Positions 12,893 through 27,046 of a DNA stretch of 64,000 nucleotides are shown here, in pieces. The position numbers and the translations under genes are program-made. The notes below the pieces were generated by a model. That model was not told the origin of the DNA. It searched no databases and saw nothing but the letters and a program-made list of their open reading frames with translations. Within the stretch, counting starts at the first letter, position 1; the number at the start of each line of letters is the position of its first letter. Origin of the DNA: Cardinalis cardinalis (lineage: Eukaryota > Chordata > Aves > Passeriformes > Cardinalidae); contig JACDOX010000156.1 in NCBI GenBank assembly GCA_014549065.1, positions 1,486,538 to 1,550,537 of the forward strand, read 5' to 3'.

Positions 12893-12933
12893 TGATATAT
12901 ATATATATATCAGGTATATATATATATACCTGA
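12893..12933. repeat. Two overlapping perfect AT palindromes
   Basis: Bases 12893-12912 form a 20-base perfect palindrome (TGA..TCA around alternating AT). Bases 12910-12933 form a second, 24-base perfect palindrome (TCAGG..CCTGA around alternating TA). They share the 'TCA' at 12910-12912. Both can extrude as hairpins or cruciforms, and alternating AT is also polymerase-slippage prone. Confidence 0.9.
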
Positions 12934-15900
12934 GATTATATCTTTATCTCAATGCACAGCAGTGAAATTCCATTACCATTAAAACCCCCTCAGTTTGAGA
13001 AGAGTTCATTCTGTCTATACTGGTACGCAGAAGGAAAAAGAAGGTTTTGATGTTCTGTCCTCTGATGTGAGATATAACCTCCTTTTACTTTACTGGGAGT
13101 ACCATGACTTTATCAAATTGTAAAATCTGCCTTTTGCCTGTCTGAAGAACCAGTCTCAAAATCCACTGTTTTGCCTTGTGTACATGTTCTCCCCTGGAGA
13201 GTCTGTATGATACTGCAATAGGCCATTGTTTTATATATCTGAAAACAGGACTTAAAGTCACACATGCCCGCCACCATGAACACCTGCCACTTAATAACAG
13301 CCCACTGTTCATTTTAAAAAAAATAAAGACATAAAAGTATGGAAAAATATTTCCCACAACCTCCAAACTGTTTAGCAAAGAAATAGGTTTTTAGACTGGA
13401 TTTGAACTTGGTCCAGGCTTTAAAGGGAGAGCAGCTTTTTGAGTTGGGGATTCTGGGAGATCTCCCTTGCTGTTAAAATGCAACTGGAATAAAACTCTCC
13501 CTGTATGAGGGAGGACATAACATCAATATCACTGCAACTCTGGCTAATTATATAATCATATAGTTCTTACATGCAGACAAGTCTTATACTGAATGAAAGT
13601 ACAAGTTCCCACGTACAAGCTGAGAGAGTTCAAGCCTTTAATCAGATTATTGGCAGCAGTTATTCAAGCCTTTCTTGTTCCTTTTCAATTTTCTTAATTT
13701 ATTTGCATCTCTACTACTGTGCTTGTCATATGTGAGGTCTAGGCATTCCAAAATAAATGTTTTTTTCAGTTGTCATGTTAATTTGAGCTTAATAGTATCT
13801 GCAAAGTAGTAGAGATATCAAAAGTGGAATGAAATAGTTCCAGCTTCTCTGCAGTTGGGGAGTTATGAGATAGTTAATTACATTATGCTATAAATAGCAA
13901 CAACAATACACTGCTTCTACATTTTGTTTTTCCCTATCCTACCCTTCTTTCTCTTCCTGTCTCCCAGTCTTTTCTTCTATTTCCATTTTCACTTTTCCTA
14001 CTGCTATGTTTTCTCTTATTTACCTAATCTTCCCTGTTAAATTCCCTTTTAGTTATACAGTTCTATCTAGTATTTATAGCCCGTAGCATAAAACATGGGT
14101 TAATAAGGCAACAGGATAAAACTGAAACAAGACAGATGGCTACTTTCACTCTATTTTAAACAACTACTTATGAAAAACTCTTCAACTTTCAAATTCTTTC
14201 TATAAGATGAAGAAGAAATAAAAAGTACGCCTAAAGGAGTTGCTTGTCAAAGGGTTTACCATATGTTGAGTGCAGTTCAGAGGTGGTCTGGGGGCCTAAT
14301 CTCACATATGACTTGCAGATAGGTGATGGGAGCATATGACAGAGAACTGGGCTTCTTAAGGAATAAATGGATGGTCTGAGCTCACTTCTTTAGACCCTTT
14401 AAAGACATGAAAGGCTGTCTAAAGTCAGACACTTAATGAAGAGAGGATGTAGCCCATGTTTCTTTCCCAAACATTATTTAGACAATTTGTGCAGACGAGG
14501 ACTTGGGCAAAAGTAAACCTGTTAGGAATGAGATTTATGAGGGGTTTTAACAAAGAGCCTGTTTTACTGATTGTGACACTGCATGTGACTTCTCTGCAAA
14601 AGTGATTTGTTCATTACCATTTCCTTTAAAAAGGAACTGGGTATTTAGCTTGAAGAGAAACCAAAGTTCTGAAAGAACAGTTGCTGCAGCTGGTAAATTC
14701 TTAACATGTTTCCTGTTTGCTGTATGTTCGTTATCACTCCTGCACTGAAAGAGCCAATATGGGGATGATGGTGTTTCTAACCTTTCTAGCTGTACTTAGA
14801 TGACATTTCTACACTCTGAGTGCTCCTATAAAGGCTGTTCCCTGAAAGTGACTACTGATGTTGACTTATTTAGAAAGAACAATTGCAAGCATTATTCTGC
14901 TCCTTCAGTTGTGCAGCCTAAGCCTTATTAGCAGTTGTTCAATTAAAAATAATTTTGCACACACTAAAAATTATAGCACTGTTTGCATACATTCTCAGGG
15001 TTTTCTCAATACTAAATCCATATGTGCAAACTGCTTCATGTTTGTGTATATGGTCTTTCCTTTTTCTGATTTTAAAAATAGTCTGTCGCCAATATACACA
15101 CATCCCTTTTCATGTGGAATTCTCTTGACCTCTTCCCTCCTAACACCAATGATCAGAAATATTGGAATGAGGTCATGGGTTTAGCAATGGGAATTAATTT
15201 ATTTCTGTCTCAGTAGCTCAAAAGCATCCCTAATAAATAACAGCTTTTGATTACTATGTGAATGACTGCTAGCTGTGCTTATTCTGATTCTTCCTATTAT
15301 GATGCGGAGCGACAAACTCCCAATCCTTTGTTCAGTTTAAATGATCAATTCACTGTTCAGAAGAATTATATCTTTCAGGGAGATACCTCCGTGGCAGGTA
15401 CACAGTACTCTGACTATTTAACATGTTATTTTTACCTGAATAAATAGATAATTCTGCTTTTGGCTGTGTAAAGCCAGTTAGTTCTAGACATCAAATAACA
15501 ACAATTCAGGTTCAGCAGTTTTTTTCTGAAATTGTATCAAAGGGAAACTTGCTGAGGGATTAAACAGCAATCTTGTAAGTTTAGTTGTCAGTTTTATTTG
15601 ATGACTAATATCACTCACAGAAGAGAATGGGGGATGAAAGAAAATGAATGTATAGATTATAGTAATCAGTGCCCTTATTTATGCATTCAAGACTTTCAGC
15701 TGTGACAAACTGTAATAAGGATATATGCTGGATTTTATGTTTGAGACTCTGGTTTGCTTTAAAGAGATCAAAAAAGCCCTTGGGAAAGATACTCAGCTAC
15801 TATTAAAAAACCAACTAGATCAAGATTATCATAACTTACGTTTGCTATATTTATATTATGAGTTTGGTATTTTCACAAAACTTTATTTTCTTTTGGGTTT

Positions 15901-16334
15901 GATCCCACCAAAATAATTGAGGATTTTGCTATCAGTTTTAACAATAGAATGACCAAATCCCCAGTAGCCTGAAAAATCCACAAGGAGAAAAATAAACTTT
16001 TCAATCCCTCTAAATCTTTAAGAGTTATTTCTGTCTTGCAGTAAGTGCTTTTGCACATCAGATTGCTCCAGTCATAATCCCTTAGATATTTCCTGAAAGA
16101 CTTGAAACACACTGATTTTGTTGAGCCTGACTCTCAATGAATTTTTCAGTATGCCAAATAGGAACTGTCACCAAAAGTGTTCTACCCAGCAAATTGCTGA
16201 CTCAAATGTGCCAGATTGCACTATGGNTAAGATAAAGGGATGTTTTTATTTAACATGGTGTTGCAATTCAAACACAGTTTGAAGAAGGGGGTTTTACAAA
16301 TTATTATAGCAATTTCACAATCATGGTGAAAGTA
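12934..16334. other. No gene seen
   Basis: AT-rich unique-looking sequence with several short chance frames on both strands (for example 14858-15184 plus and 13085-13378 minus). None shows a domain, signal peptide in a credible context, or paired splice sites. One undetermined base is at 16227. Confidence 0.5.
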
Positions 16335-16982
16335 AAATCACATAATGGAAAAGGTTGGAAGGGACCACAAGGGATCATCTGGTCTGACCTCCCTGCTCAA
16401 GCAGTGTCATCCCAGAACACATGGCACAGGACTGTGTCCAGACTCAATGAATATTCCCAGTGAGGGAGACTCCATAATCTTTCTGTTCAATCAGTGCTTG
16501 GTCATTGCACAGTAAAAAAGTTCTTCCCCATGTTCAGGTGGAGCTTCCTGTGTGTCAGTTTGTGCCCATTGCTTTTTGTCCTGTCACTTGGCACCGCTGA
16601 GCAGAGCCTGGATCCATCCACTGACACCCTCCCTTCGGATACTCACAGACACAGATGAGGTCCCCTCTCAGTCATCTCTGCTCAAGGCTGAGCAGGCCCA
16701 GCTCCCTCAGCCTTTCCTCCCAGGAGAGGTGTTCCTGTCCCCCCATCATCTTTGTCACCTCCACTGGGCCAGCTCCAGCAGCTCTGTGTCTCTCTTGTCC
16801 TGAGGAGCCCAGAACTGGGCACAGCACTCCAGATGTGCCTCACCAGGGCTGAGCAGAGGGGCAGGATCACCTCCCCCAGCCTGCTGGCAATGCTCTTCCC
16901 AATGCACCCCAGGACACCATTGCCCTTCCTGGCCACCAGGACACACTGCTGGCTCATGGAAGGCTTGCTGTCCACCAAAAAC
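16335..16982 (-). mobile_element. CR1 LINE, 5' truncated, minus strand
   Basis: The plus strand starts with 'aaggttggaagggaccacaagggatcat', the complement of a CR1 tail, and continues through the whole CR1 3' UTR into the C-terminal ORF2 region. Read on the minus strand, about 16978 to 16760 gives the typical end of CR1 ORF2, with MSQQCVLVARK, ILPLCSALVR and a 'FWAPQ'-type block in neighbouring frames. Frameshifts break it. It is the longest minus-strand CR1 here and has the higher GC content usual for this region of the element. Confidence 0.9.
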
Positions 16983-18440
16983 TAATAACTAATAAAGAGG
17001 TCAACAAAACAATTGCTTACTTCAGCAATTACTTTTGATCCTAAATGATCCTAAAGAAAAAGTTGTGCCAACATTCTGATCCTGTGTGGTTTTTTTAACC
17101 TTCACTTGAGTGTTTACAATAAGACACTATTGACTTCCTATGCTAATGGACTGTCATTTAATTTGCTAACACCAAGAAATGACTAGATTTCATGAAATAA
17201 ACTTCCTAAACATGTGGGGGGGGAGGAGTTGGTGGGGTTTTTTGTTTGTTTTTGTTTTTTTTTTTTTTTTTTTTTAGCGAGGGAATACTAACACATTCAA
17301 TATTTACTACCCGGGTTCACAGTGGAAAAAAGTTCATTATAACAAATACAGTTTATATAGCTTATTTTTGACCTTTCATTTTATAGGGACAAATATCAGC
17401 TCATTGACTGCCAAACATGAAACCGTCATAGCAACATGGGCATTGGTACCTTAAGAAATAGAAATTGAAATGATGATTTCACATAATCTGAAAATATCTC
17501 CTGAGAAACTGATGGTCTGAAATACAGTGTAGCAAATTTGTAGATTACAAATAAGACTAGATTCCTGTTGTCTCTGGCACTACCGAACTGAGATGAAAAT
17601 GTGTCATCCCATCTCTGAAAAAAACCAAACCAACCAGACCTAGTATTTAAACAGTTAGCAATTTAAGAGGAAGTAAATTTGGAATTTCAGTTTATGGAAA
17701 CACTAGCCTGAAAAAAGTGAATTAAGTTACAACTTCAGAAACTCCCCTCAACCCCCAACTCCACATTCTGCTTTTCATCACCTGGCAAATATCTTTCAGC
17801 TAACACCCATTTTCCTGTTTGAATGAACACTAAATCACAGGAAAATGGTGATCTATAACCCAAACAAACAAACAAACAAACAAACAGTTGTGACATCATT
17901 TTATACACATGTACACAGACACATACACACATATAAATATATATAATACTACAAATTCAGCAATCTTATGTTTGGAAAGCTGTGCAATGTTGAGCTTTAG
18001 GTTATGATGTTTCACTGCAGGGTCTCCTTGTGTCTGGGAAAAACATGCATGCTGTATCATAGCTACTTGATAGGCAAGGAAGTTCTCCTTTTGCATGAAT
18101 TAAGATTTTACAGAGTGCCAAGCATTTAGCAGCAGAAATTTTAAGATAAATTTTGTAAATATTTTCTTAAGTGGAAGCTGAGAAACCCCTTTCAATAGAG
18201 AAAGTAAGAAGCATTTCTGCTTCTGGTTATTTTTACCACTTTAAGAGAGAAAGTGAAATACTGACAGGAATTGTTTCCAAGTACAAAGTTCAAAGAAGGG
18301 AGTCACCGTGAAAAAGTCCTTGGATATTTCCCATTTAGTCATTGTTACTGCTCCACCCACATAGCCAACATGGTTTGTGAAATTTAAGTGAAATAAATTA
18401 ACTTGGACACTCTTAACCTAACAGAGAATTGAATATTTCA
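16983..18440. other. No gene seen; simple repeats at 17216-17275 and 17860-17886
   Basis: A G-run at 17216-17223 is followed by TG/T-rich DNA and a T-run of 21 at 17255-17275. A (CAAA)n repeat covers about 17860-17886, followed by a CA/TA-rich stretch to about 17950. Nothing else is recognisable. Confidence 0.6.
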
Positions 18441-18626
18441 TAGAAGAAAAGTGAAGCAGGTTGAACAGAGAAGTTGTAGAACCTGGAGATATGGAAACAT
18501 TTAAGAACTGGCTGGACACAATCCAATGCCTTGTGCTCTGGGATGCCCCTGCTTGAGCAGGGAGGTCAGACTAGATGTCACCATGTGGCCTCTACCAACA
18601 TGACCCATTCTGTGACTCTGTGAAAA
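18441..18626 (+). mobile_element. CR1 LINE 3' end fragment
   Basis: The segment matches the CR1 3' UTR in order: 'caggttgaacagagaagttgt', 'ggctggacacaatcca', 'cctgcttgagcagggaggtcagactagatg', and the tail 'cattctgtgactctgtg'. It is 5' truncated, with no coding content. Confidence 0.85.
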
Positions 18627-21600
18627 GGCAAAAGATACATGAATCCATAAAACTTAACTTTGAGATACCGTATTTCTACAAGCCCATTTTCTTTTTCACA
18701 AAAGCAGTTACAGCTTAAGAGAGAAAGTTCAAGAGTCTACAGACACATATGATGAAAAGCCCAACATTATCTCAGACTCACTAGCCATAGGTAATACATT
18801 GAAGATTTTTGTGATTTATCCAAACAAGTGATACAGCTATAAGATCTGTACCTGCATATAATCTAGAATTCAGTTGTCCTAATGCACTATAGGAATCTGA
18901 CTTCACCCCAATGAAAAGGTATCTTTTTTTGTACTAGTCACGTACAAAAGCTCTTTTATGAATTCAGGCTTTAGCAAAGTGGCAGCAGTTCAGGAGCAAA
19001 GTTTGGATTGATCTTGGTAATGCAGTATTATTATAGTCAATAATATCAGTTTTTTTATCCTCATGACAATCATATTCCTCCTAAATTATCATAAATATTG
19101 TGTGATATATTCCTGCAGTCCCATGCCTGGGGTTAGTGCTTATTTCCGTGAGAAGTTAGTGGGGCTGTGCAACGATCTAGGTGACTGAAAGTCATCATAT
19201 GTTAGTATGAAGAAGAAAATGGCCCTTTCTTTGCTAACAAACTCAGTGACAGTTAGTCACTTCACTAGAAAAGAGTTTCTGTGGTAAAAAAACTTGCTCC
19301 GAGGTATGCATGGACACCTTAATTCTCATTTGGCTGAGACTCTACATGTACTTACAGGATATACTGATTCAAAAGGTGAAAATCAGAGCAAAAGATTACC
19401 TACTACAGCCAAGCAAGTAAAAAGTGAGAACATTCTGTTATTTTGTTTCTGTCTAGCTGAAGAAAGTCTAATACCTCGAACAAACCTATTGGTGAAAGAA
19501 ACTGGGTTTCTGTTCTTTACAGACTTCAAAATCTTTTGTCTCTTACTGTTTTGGCTGGTCTTTTCTCCCAATGGTATGATTCACACCAAATGAAGAGAAG
19601 TTTTCTTTTAGTGAATGAAGAACTCAAATTAAATTTGCAAAGCAAAAGCACTAACAAGAATGTGAGACTAGCCTATTTTCTTTGTTAATGGAGCAGGTTT
19701 CTTAATAGCCAGGTGATTTCAGGTGAAGGACATCTGATTTTTAGACATGCAGACCTAGTCGCCATTAATTTTTCCTGGCCACTTTTTCAAATTCACCTTC
19801 GATTTCAGGCTACAGAGAGATGAATTGTAGTCATGAGTGTAAAAGAAACAAGATTTGAACTTTTCTCTGCATTTCAATGTTTCTTTTCTCTAAAAGTTAT
19901 TCATAAATAACATTTGAGTACCAATAAACAATGATTACATGGAAAAGCTCAGTAGAAATGTTCAGTCTAAAATGATACCATTATCTACAGCAAAACTAAC
20001 AGGTTAAAGAGAAAAAAAATTTCTGACATAACCTAAACATAATCTAACATTCTAACATAATCACATTCCAGTGTTTTCAGGAGATATCCCAATCAGAAGT
20101 ATGGTACAACCTAGCAATTATGTCACGTGTGCAACTCAGGAACATATAGTCAAAATTTTATCCATAGTTCTTTGATGACTTTAGGATAGAGACACATTTT
20201 CAGCATTTTAGTCCCATTACCTTTGACAGTCTTCTGTTCAAACACCAAGGTCCGAATGCACAAAGATCACCAAATAATAGAACAGTAGCAAGAAGGTTTT
20301 CCAGATACACAGTTTCAATGGATGGAGTCGAAAGAAGATTCAGATACTCTGAAACAAATTCTCCCGAATATGCTGGGTTTTAGCCAGAGGCAGAGAAGAA
20401 ATTCTGAATTCTTACAAACGTATTTCATATCCCTCTGGTTTTGTCTGTTCTGCTATGCTTATTATTTTTTTCTTTCTTTTGTGACTGGAAACAATTACCA
20501 ACACCTTTTTTTTTAGCATTTTCCACAGATTTAGAAGCAGTAGCTTGCTAGAGAACATTTACTTGACTGCTCACAAGGCCTAATATAGCATCTCATGCAG
20601 TATTAGCAAAGTATGCCTAATTATCATGATTTACTGGTAGTGCTGAGAGACATTGCATTTGGAACCCTATCTGTGTAGGATCATCCTTGGCCTGGGCTGA
20701 TTCAGCTGCCTGTGACTCTGCTGTATCTGGCACCAGAGTTCCCTTCAGTGTATTTTCACAGCACCAACAGTGCTGGGCCACAGAGACAGGAGACAGCCTT
20801 AGCACAGGAATACAGTGTACCAACATTTGTTCTCCAAAATGATGATGTGATATAGCAATAGAAATACACTGTGGCCCTGTTTCTGTGCAGCTGTAAAGGA
20901 ATGTGTCTGGAAGAAAAAAATCCATGTGGGCTTGGTCGCTACCTCTGTCCAGCAGAGGATATGTCTCACGGTTTAGAACTTCTGTTCAGCTAGGGAATAA
21001 AGAAATACTTTCTAGTCCTGGTACTAACTGATAAAGACTCATAGTTTGAACATATTTCTGAAATAAGCACCATAGAACTTGCATGTAATTGCAAAAACAT
21101 TTTTGTGTTTTGAAATAGTAAGATAATTTACTGGTATCTGAGCAATCCACCTCTGAATACTCTTAGAAATGGAATTTTCTTCCTCTCTGCCATATATGTA
21201 AGCGCAGCTTTACATACATGTGTACCTCAAGAGCAGGATTTTATCAGTTAAATGGTGCCAACATCCACTGAAAGTGCACTGCATGTCATGATTAAGTTCT
21301 CTGACATAAATCTTGAGTACATATTTCTCTAAAGATTAGATACTCTATAAATAGAAAAACATAAAACAGCACTGAGAGACTAAAACCAAATGATTCACTA
21401 TCAGAGGGGGCAGAATCCCAAGCATGGGAGAAAGCATCTCTCTACATGGAAGATGTTGCACCGGCATTTGATTTCCCTGAAAGACAATCTTGCTCTACTA
21501 GATAGTAAACTGGGTTTTATATTTTATTTTCAGAGAAACCTGGAGCATGCACTAAGACCATCATACTTCAATTCAGTGCCTTTAAGAGAAAACACAGCTT

Positions 21601-24596
21601 TGAGAAGGAGAAAGGCACAAAAACCAGACAAAATCTGCAGGGTACATGCTACAGGCCAATACCTGCTTTTGGCTGGTTGGTTGGTTTGCATCATAATACA
21701 TTTAGTAGAATTTAAAGATGCAAACACATATTCTAAATTCCATTTTTCAGATTACTTCAGATATTAAGCAGAATTCCTATACCCCAAATTATGCAAGTTA
21801 TTGTGAATTAATGACTGTATAATTAGTGAACATGTAAAACCTTTGTAAATGCAATCTCACTTTAAATCTGATTTTTTAAAAAGGTGAGTTCAAATCATCC
21901 TTTTATCTACAATGATATTTCTATGGTCATTACACTGTTATTTTAAAGAGTATGAAACTAGAAGACTAGTCAATAAAACATTCAGACAACATTTACTCTA
22001 ACATTTTACTTATCTCTTCCCCTTCTCTGAACCAGTTTGCATCTATGTATGCTAAGCAATGAAACTAGCAGGAAATGAAGGACTGGTTTAGACTTTATCT
22101 GTTACTCTTATTCCACAGGAATTTCTAGTGATTCGATCACTTTGGGTGCATGCCCTGAGCTGGGAAACAGAACAAATGTAATCTAGTTTTTGACAGCTAG
22201 GAGAGCTCAACACTGCTCAGTTTTCCAGCAAACTTGCAGCAAAACATAACTAATTAACTGCCAGAACTTTGTATGCTCTCCGTTTGGCAGTGCTGGAATT
22301 TTAACTTATGCAGATGCTTCTCTCTTTTTTCCTTTCAGAAAGTTTTTACAATCTCTTTTGTCTTACATACAATTTTCTTCATGGACCTATCTTAGATTAT
22401 GTGATATTCTTCAGGAAAACAGGAAATAATGGCAATACTCAGACTAGAAGTCCTGCCTGCAAGTGGTTAGTATGCTCTGGAACCTCACAGTTACAAGAAA
22501 AATCAAAAAAATACAGCTTACTCCAGAACTGTTCATAAAGTTCATTAAGCACAAGTGCAGGGATATGCAGATGGCTAAAATGATGGAGTCATGGGTGAGG
22601 AATCCAGAAATACTGAATCTAGTTGTAATGTTAGTCATACCAAAAGCTGAAGAAAGTGATTCAGGGAGGAAACGGTTTCCCAACTTTCAGAAAAACACTC
22701 CTGTTCTGTTTAGAATAATAATGCCAACAGTAAAAAGATGAGTTTTGCTCAACAGAAGAGATCAAGATTATAGATTTGTCAACTTGTAGATAAAAGTTGT
22801 CTAAATTATTGTGGCTCATGTAAGTAGCTGTATGAAGAGCTCTCTGATTTCTACAGCAAAACTGAGTGCCTAGTTCTGCTCAGTTATCTACATTGCTTGT
22901 GGAGTTAAAAAAAAGCAAATTAAAAAGAAAATTGTGGGAGGGTAGGCTGGCACAAGCAATCAGTTCTTAGCTACCAGAGATTCATTATCACTGAAAGCAG
23001 TCATCAGAAGTCTCAGTAATCCCTATCAAATAAGGTGTGTTCTCTTAAAAGCATTAAGGACCATTTTAAAAGGCTTTGTGTCCTGCTTTGTTTTCAGCAA
23101 ACAAAAAAATGCAGGCTTAGTGCTGACATTCTGATAAGACGTATAGTATGTAATAATATAAATCTGTAATTACTAGACAGAAAGGAGAAAATGTCCTTGG
23201 ATTTTCCTTGTCCTTGGAAATGTCCAGACAAATATAAGAAAAGAATACTTTTAATCCCCTCTAAAATGTATCCTTAATGAGCATGCTCAATATAATTTTA
23301 ATATAGACTCTTTTACTGTATTCATAAGCTGATCAAATCAGCAGAACTGGAAAACTATGTGGTTCTGGTTTTTAATATATCTTGCTTGTTTGTGGTGAGA
23401 GAGAAACACAGTAAAGAAAATTGCTTATTTTAATTAAGAGAAGAAATAGAAGTCTTTGTAGTTCTTTACATTTATAGGGGAAAAAAATCTCACCAAATTA
23501 ACACATCACAGAACTGTCTTGAAACAGCATGCTAAGTTTTACTTCCTGCATAAGTCATATTCTGGAGAGAGACTTTTGAAGCAAAACATTTCATTACCCA
23601 CTGCTACTCAGAAGATTCTAAGCAGCAGCTCTTACTGCATTTGCAGATTTCTAGACATTGTTTCTGAATTTTATTTTTTTTTTAAGTCTGAAAAAAGTAG
23701 ATCTTCCTAAGTGTAATTTTATAACTTTCCTTCAAACATTGGTTCATGCTTACCAGATATGTAAAACCAAAGGAAAGTAAAAATGACACTACTAATGTGG
23801 GCCTAAAATATTATCTGTGCATATGCTGGACTCTGTACTCTGAACTTCCGCAGTTAGTAGCTCAGATCAGCACTGGTTCAAGGATGGCAAGACAAAAAAA
23901 TTACTTGGGTTATCTGATCTCACTCCTCTGGTGGAGACAACTAAGAACTTTAGTATCCTATAGTGACTGAGCACTCTGTACTGTCATCCTTATGCAAAAG
24001 TTTTGACGAAGTGAAGATGTAAGGAAAATCTTAAATATTCTGCATTGGCAAAATGATCCAGCTGCAACTACTGATGGTTTCATCAAAATTCATCCAGTGG
24101 AGCTGTGAAGCTCTGGCTCTCCTAGTAGCATAAACGTGTTCTGGCTTAGGCATGACGTACAATTAGACTTCTCCCCACACCATCAAGAATGTAAGTTGTA
24201 AAGTAAAAAACTCATCAGCATAAAGATAATTCCTATAAATTGTCTGAAAGAGACCCAACTAGAAAAACGTGTTTATACCAGATCATCACTCCGCAACAGC
24301 GTTTTTAAACTAGAACTATGAGTCTTAAAACTGACTTCAGTATACTGTTAACACATGTCTTCAGTCACACATATATAAAAGTAAATAATAGTAGTTTTCC
24401 CATCTCAGATATTTTGTGAATAAATACATTGGTATGGAACGTCATAAATGTCCTCTATATAAACATCATCATTAATCCCATTGAACTGTGATTATACAAA
24501 GAAGAAAAATGTGTTTGACTACCCCTAAAGCTCCAGATTTTCTGCAGTTACCTCACTAGCTTGCATGCTATAAGCAGCATTACATGGAATTCAGTA
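18627..24596. other. Long gene-free stretch
   Basis: About 6 kb of AT-rich sequence without a recognisable repeat family, exon with paired splice sites, or RNA gene. The longest frame (21390-21767 plus, 125 codons) has no identifiable domain and a low-complexity amino-acid make-up, so I treat it as chance. Confidence 0.5.
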
Positions 24597-25135
24597 TGGA
24601 ATTTTGTCTGGGGAAGGGATAATGTTCTTTACAGTAGTTAGATTTGTGCTGGAAACAAGTGTTGGTAACTCAGGGATGTTTTTATTACCATGGAGCAGTG
24701 TTTAGACAGCATCAAGGCCTTTATTTCTCCTCAAGGGACCCCACCAACAGGGTGCACAAGAAGCTGAGAGGGGACACGGCTAGGACCACTGACCCAAGGG
24801 ATTCAATATACCATGGTGTCACGCTTGGCATATAAGGCTGGGAGAAGAAGGGGAAAGGACCTGGGATATTGAGTGTGATGGTGTTTGTCAATGTTACACC
24901 TGACTAAGCCCTGTTTTTCTTGGATGGTTTAACACTTGTCTGCCTATGGGAAATGAGTGCATTTCTTGTCTTGCTTTGCTTCTTGTCATGCATGGTTTTT
25001 GCTTTACCCATTAAACTGACCTTATCTCACCTCATGAGTGTTCTTACTTTTACTTTTCTGGTTCCGTCCCCCCTCCTACTCCAAGGGACAGTGAGTGAGT
25101 GGCACTTGGTTGCCAGCTGGACATCAACCATGACG
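24597..25135 (+). mobile_element. Endogenous retrovirus LTR, plus strand, apparently solo
   Basis: The sequence follows a common avian LTR as I remember it: 'gttggtaactcagggatgtttttattaccatggagcagtgttt', then 'ggtgcacaagaagctgagaggggacac', a TATA-like 'catataagg' at 24829-24837, 'aagccctgtttttcttggatgg', the poly(A) signal ATTAAA at about 25010-25015, and a U5-like end close to 'ccagctggacatcaaccatgacg'. No retroviral genes flank it, so it is a solo LTR or a remnant. I find no clear target duplication and the boundaries are good to about 10 bases. A fragment of the same family lies in reverse at 62758-63035. Confidence 0.75.
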
Positions 25136-26848
25136 AGGGCAATCTACTAAAATGATAATTGTAGAAAATTAGATTGTAGTAAGCAATCTAGTACCACAAC
25201 CACTAGCAGCTCCTGTCCCATCTGTCTCATTTTTGTACACCTGCACCTAGCTGGTGGACCCCAGAGCACTATGAGGAGACCCTGGGAGTGTGAGGAGAAA
25301 AACATGGTAAATGAGATACATAACTTGTCATTTACTGAGAGTTTACTTATACCTTATAGCATCGTTACAGAGTATATGCAGGAGTGGGAAAAAAATGTTT
25401 GGGTACTTGTTTGGTTCAGCACAAAGAAAGAAGAAACTTTCTCTTGCTTTAGGATGCTTTTTCGAAAGGAGAATAGTCAGGGGTTCTGCTCACTCTTGGA
25501 ACAGGGCCTGGGGCTCGGTATTCCCTGTTTGTCATATAAAACCAGTGTCACCACTATCTGCAGTTCTTAAAACTTCCTTTGCAAGAGTTCTGTAAGACAG
25601 TTTAGTCCCGCCCACTGAGGTGAAATATAATTTGAAGCAGTTCACTTAAAAAATCTGAAAGGAAATTTTGAGAAGACCTGATAGTATTAGATTATTCTCA
25701 TCTTCCATTTTTCTACTTGAAGCTAGTTAAAGCTGCAGATTCTGAATACGTTAAACAAAATGCCAACCACTTTAAAGATTCAGAGCAGAGCCAGATGGCA
25801 CATCTGACTGCAGTGTATATGAGCCAGTGTACTCCTGCTGCTGTGAAAAGCAGAAACTGAAGCATCAGTGGATGAAGCTAGTTTACCAGGAATCTCTCTT
25901 GCAGCTCTGACCTAGGGCAGCCACAGTCTCTAAGTGGTGCGACTATTGCATATAGGTTATAGTAAGCATGTGACAAAGCTGTTTCATAAATATCATGGAA
26001 GATAAAAACCAGAGTGAAGTAAGGACTTTGAACAAAATGGAAGAAAAATGGAAGCAGAACATTGAAATGCTGTGTTATTTCTTCTTTTAACACACACGGG
26101 CACACAATAGTTCCTCCTGCACTTGGAATTCAATGTGCATGAGTCAGCCTGTCCAATATCAGCAATTACAGCTATAAATGCAGAGCTATTATGCACTTAT
26201 GTTGGGAGTAGTCTATTCTACCAGGAACAAAAAGGTCTTGAGCAGCTTACGGTTCTTAACCATTCTCAAGCAGCAAGCAGGCAGTCAGCTGTGCAGCCTT
26301 GCTTCACACAGCAGGAATTCAGCTTCAGCACTCTGCTCCCTGAGAAGGGCCTAGGGCCCTGTAGGAGTGACATTCTCTTGTAGGCAGCAGTGCTGCAGAT
26401 GAAGTCCCAGTAACCTCCCATTTTCATCAGCAGGAAATCTTCGCACATTTTTTCTCACAGCCTCCTTTCCACAGTCATTCATTTACACTGATTTATAGCC
26501 TTCCTCACTGTCCTCCTCCTCAATTCTTCCCCCTCAGTTTTTTCCTGAGGCCTGAAAAACTTAAATATGGAAAGTACATGTTGGAGGAATTAACAATCTT
26601 GAATTTTTGCCTTCTCAGCATGGATAGGAATGACCAGGTGGATGATGCCAGTGGTCCTGCTCAGAGTGCATGCCTGCTGGGGGCTGGCCCAGAAAGCAGT
26701 TTTATATGAGAAACAGAATTCGGAGCTCAAATGTGACAAATGAGGAGAAACGAGAGGCAAGGAAGGTGACCTGCGCCTCTGATCCTGACCTCTGGTCCAG
26801 GCTGAAAGGCTCAGCCCTGAATAGGGGTTGAGAACAGGGGCTAAGACA
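25136..26848. other. No gene seen upstream of the CpG island
   Basis: Mostly unique sequence that becomes richer in C/T and G towards the right. A minus-strand frame at 26590-26895 and others here lack domain or splice support. Promoter-proximal enhancers could lie here, but I cannot point to one. Confidence 0.45.
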
Positions 26849-27046
26849 TGCTGAGACAGCTGGAGCTGCTCAGCCTGCAGGAGAGAAGGTCGCATGGAGA
26901 TCCCATAGCAACCTTCCAGTTTCTGAAGGGGGCCTACAGGGAAGCTGGAGATGAACTCTTGGTCATGAAGAGAGAGATAAGACGAAGACTACTGGGTACA
27001 AACTGAAAGAGAGGAAATTTAGTCAGGGAGAAATTTCTTAGTGTGA
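26849..27046 (+). mobile_element. CR1 LINE fragment abutting the CpG island
   Basis: Plus-strand CR1 3'-region sequence: 'ctggagctgctcagcctgcaggagagaagg', 'atagcaaccttccagtttctgaagggggcctacagggaagctggagatgaactctt', and 'gggagaaatttcttagtgtgag'. The match stops at about 27045, exactly where CpG-rich DNA begins. The usual CR1 tail is absent, so the copy is truncated on its 3' side as well as its 5' side. Confidence 0.8.

Noticed and set aside
21390..21767. 125-codon plus-strand gene
   Set aside because: No domain, no splice context and ordinary chance length for 64 kb of six-frame sequence.
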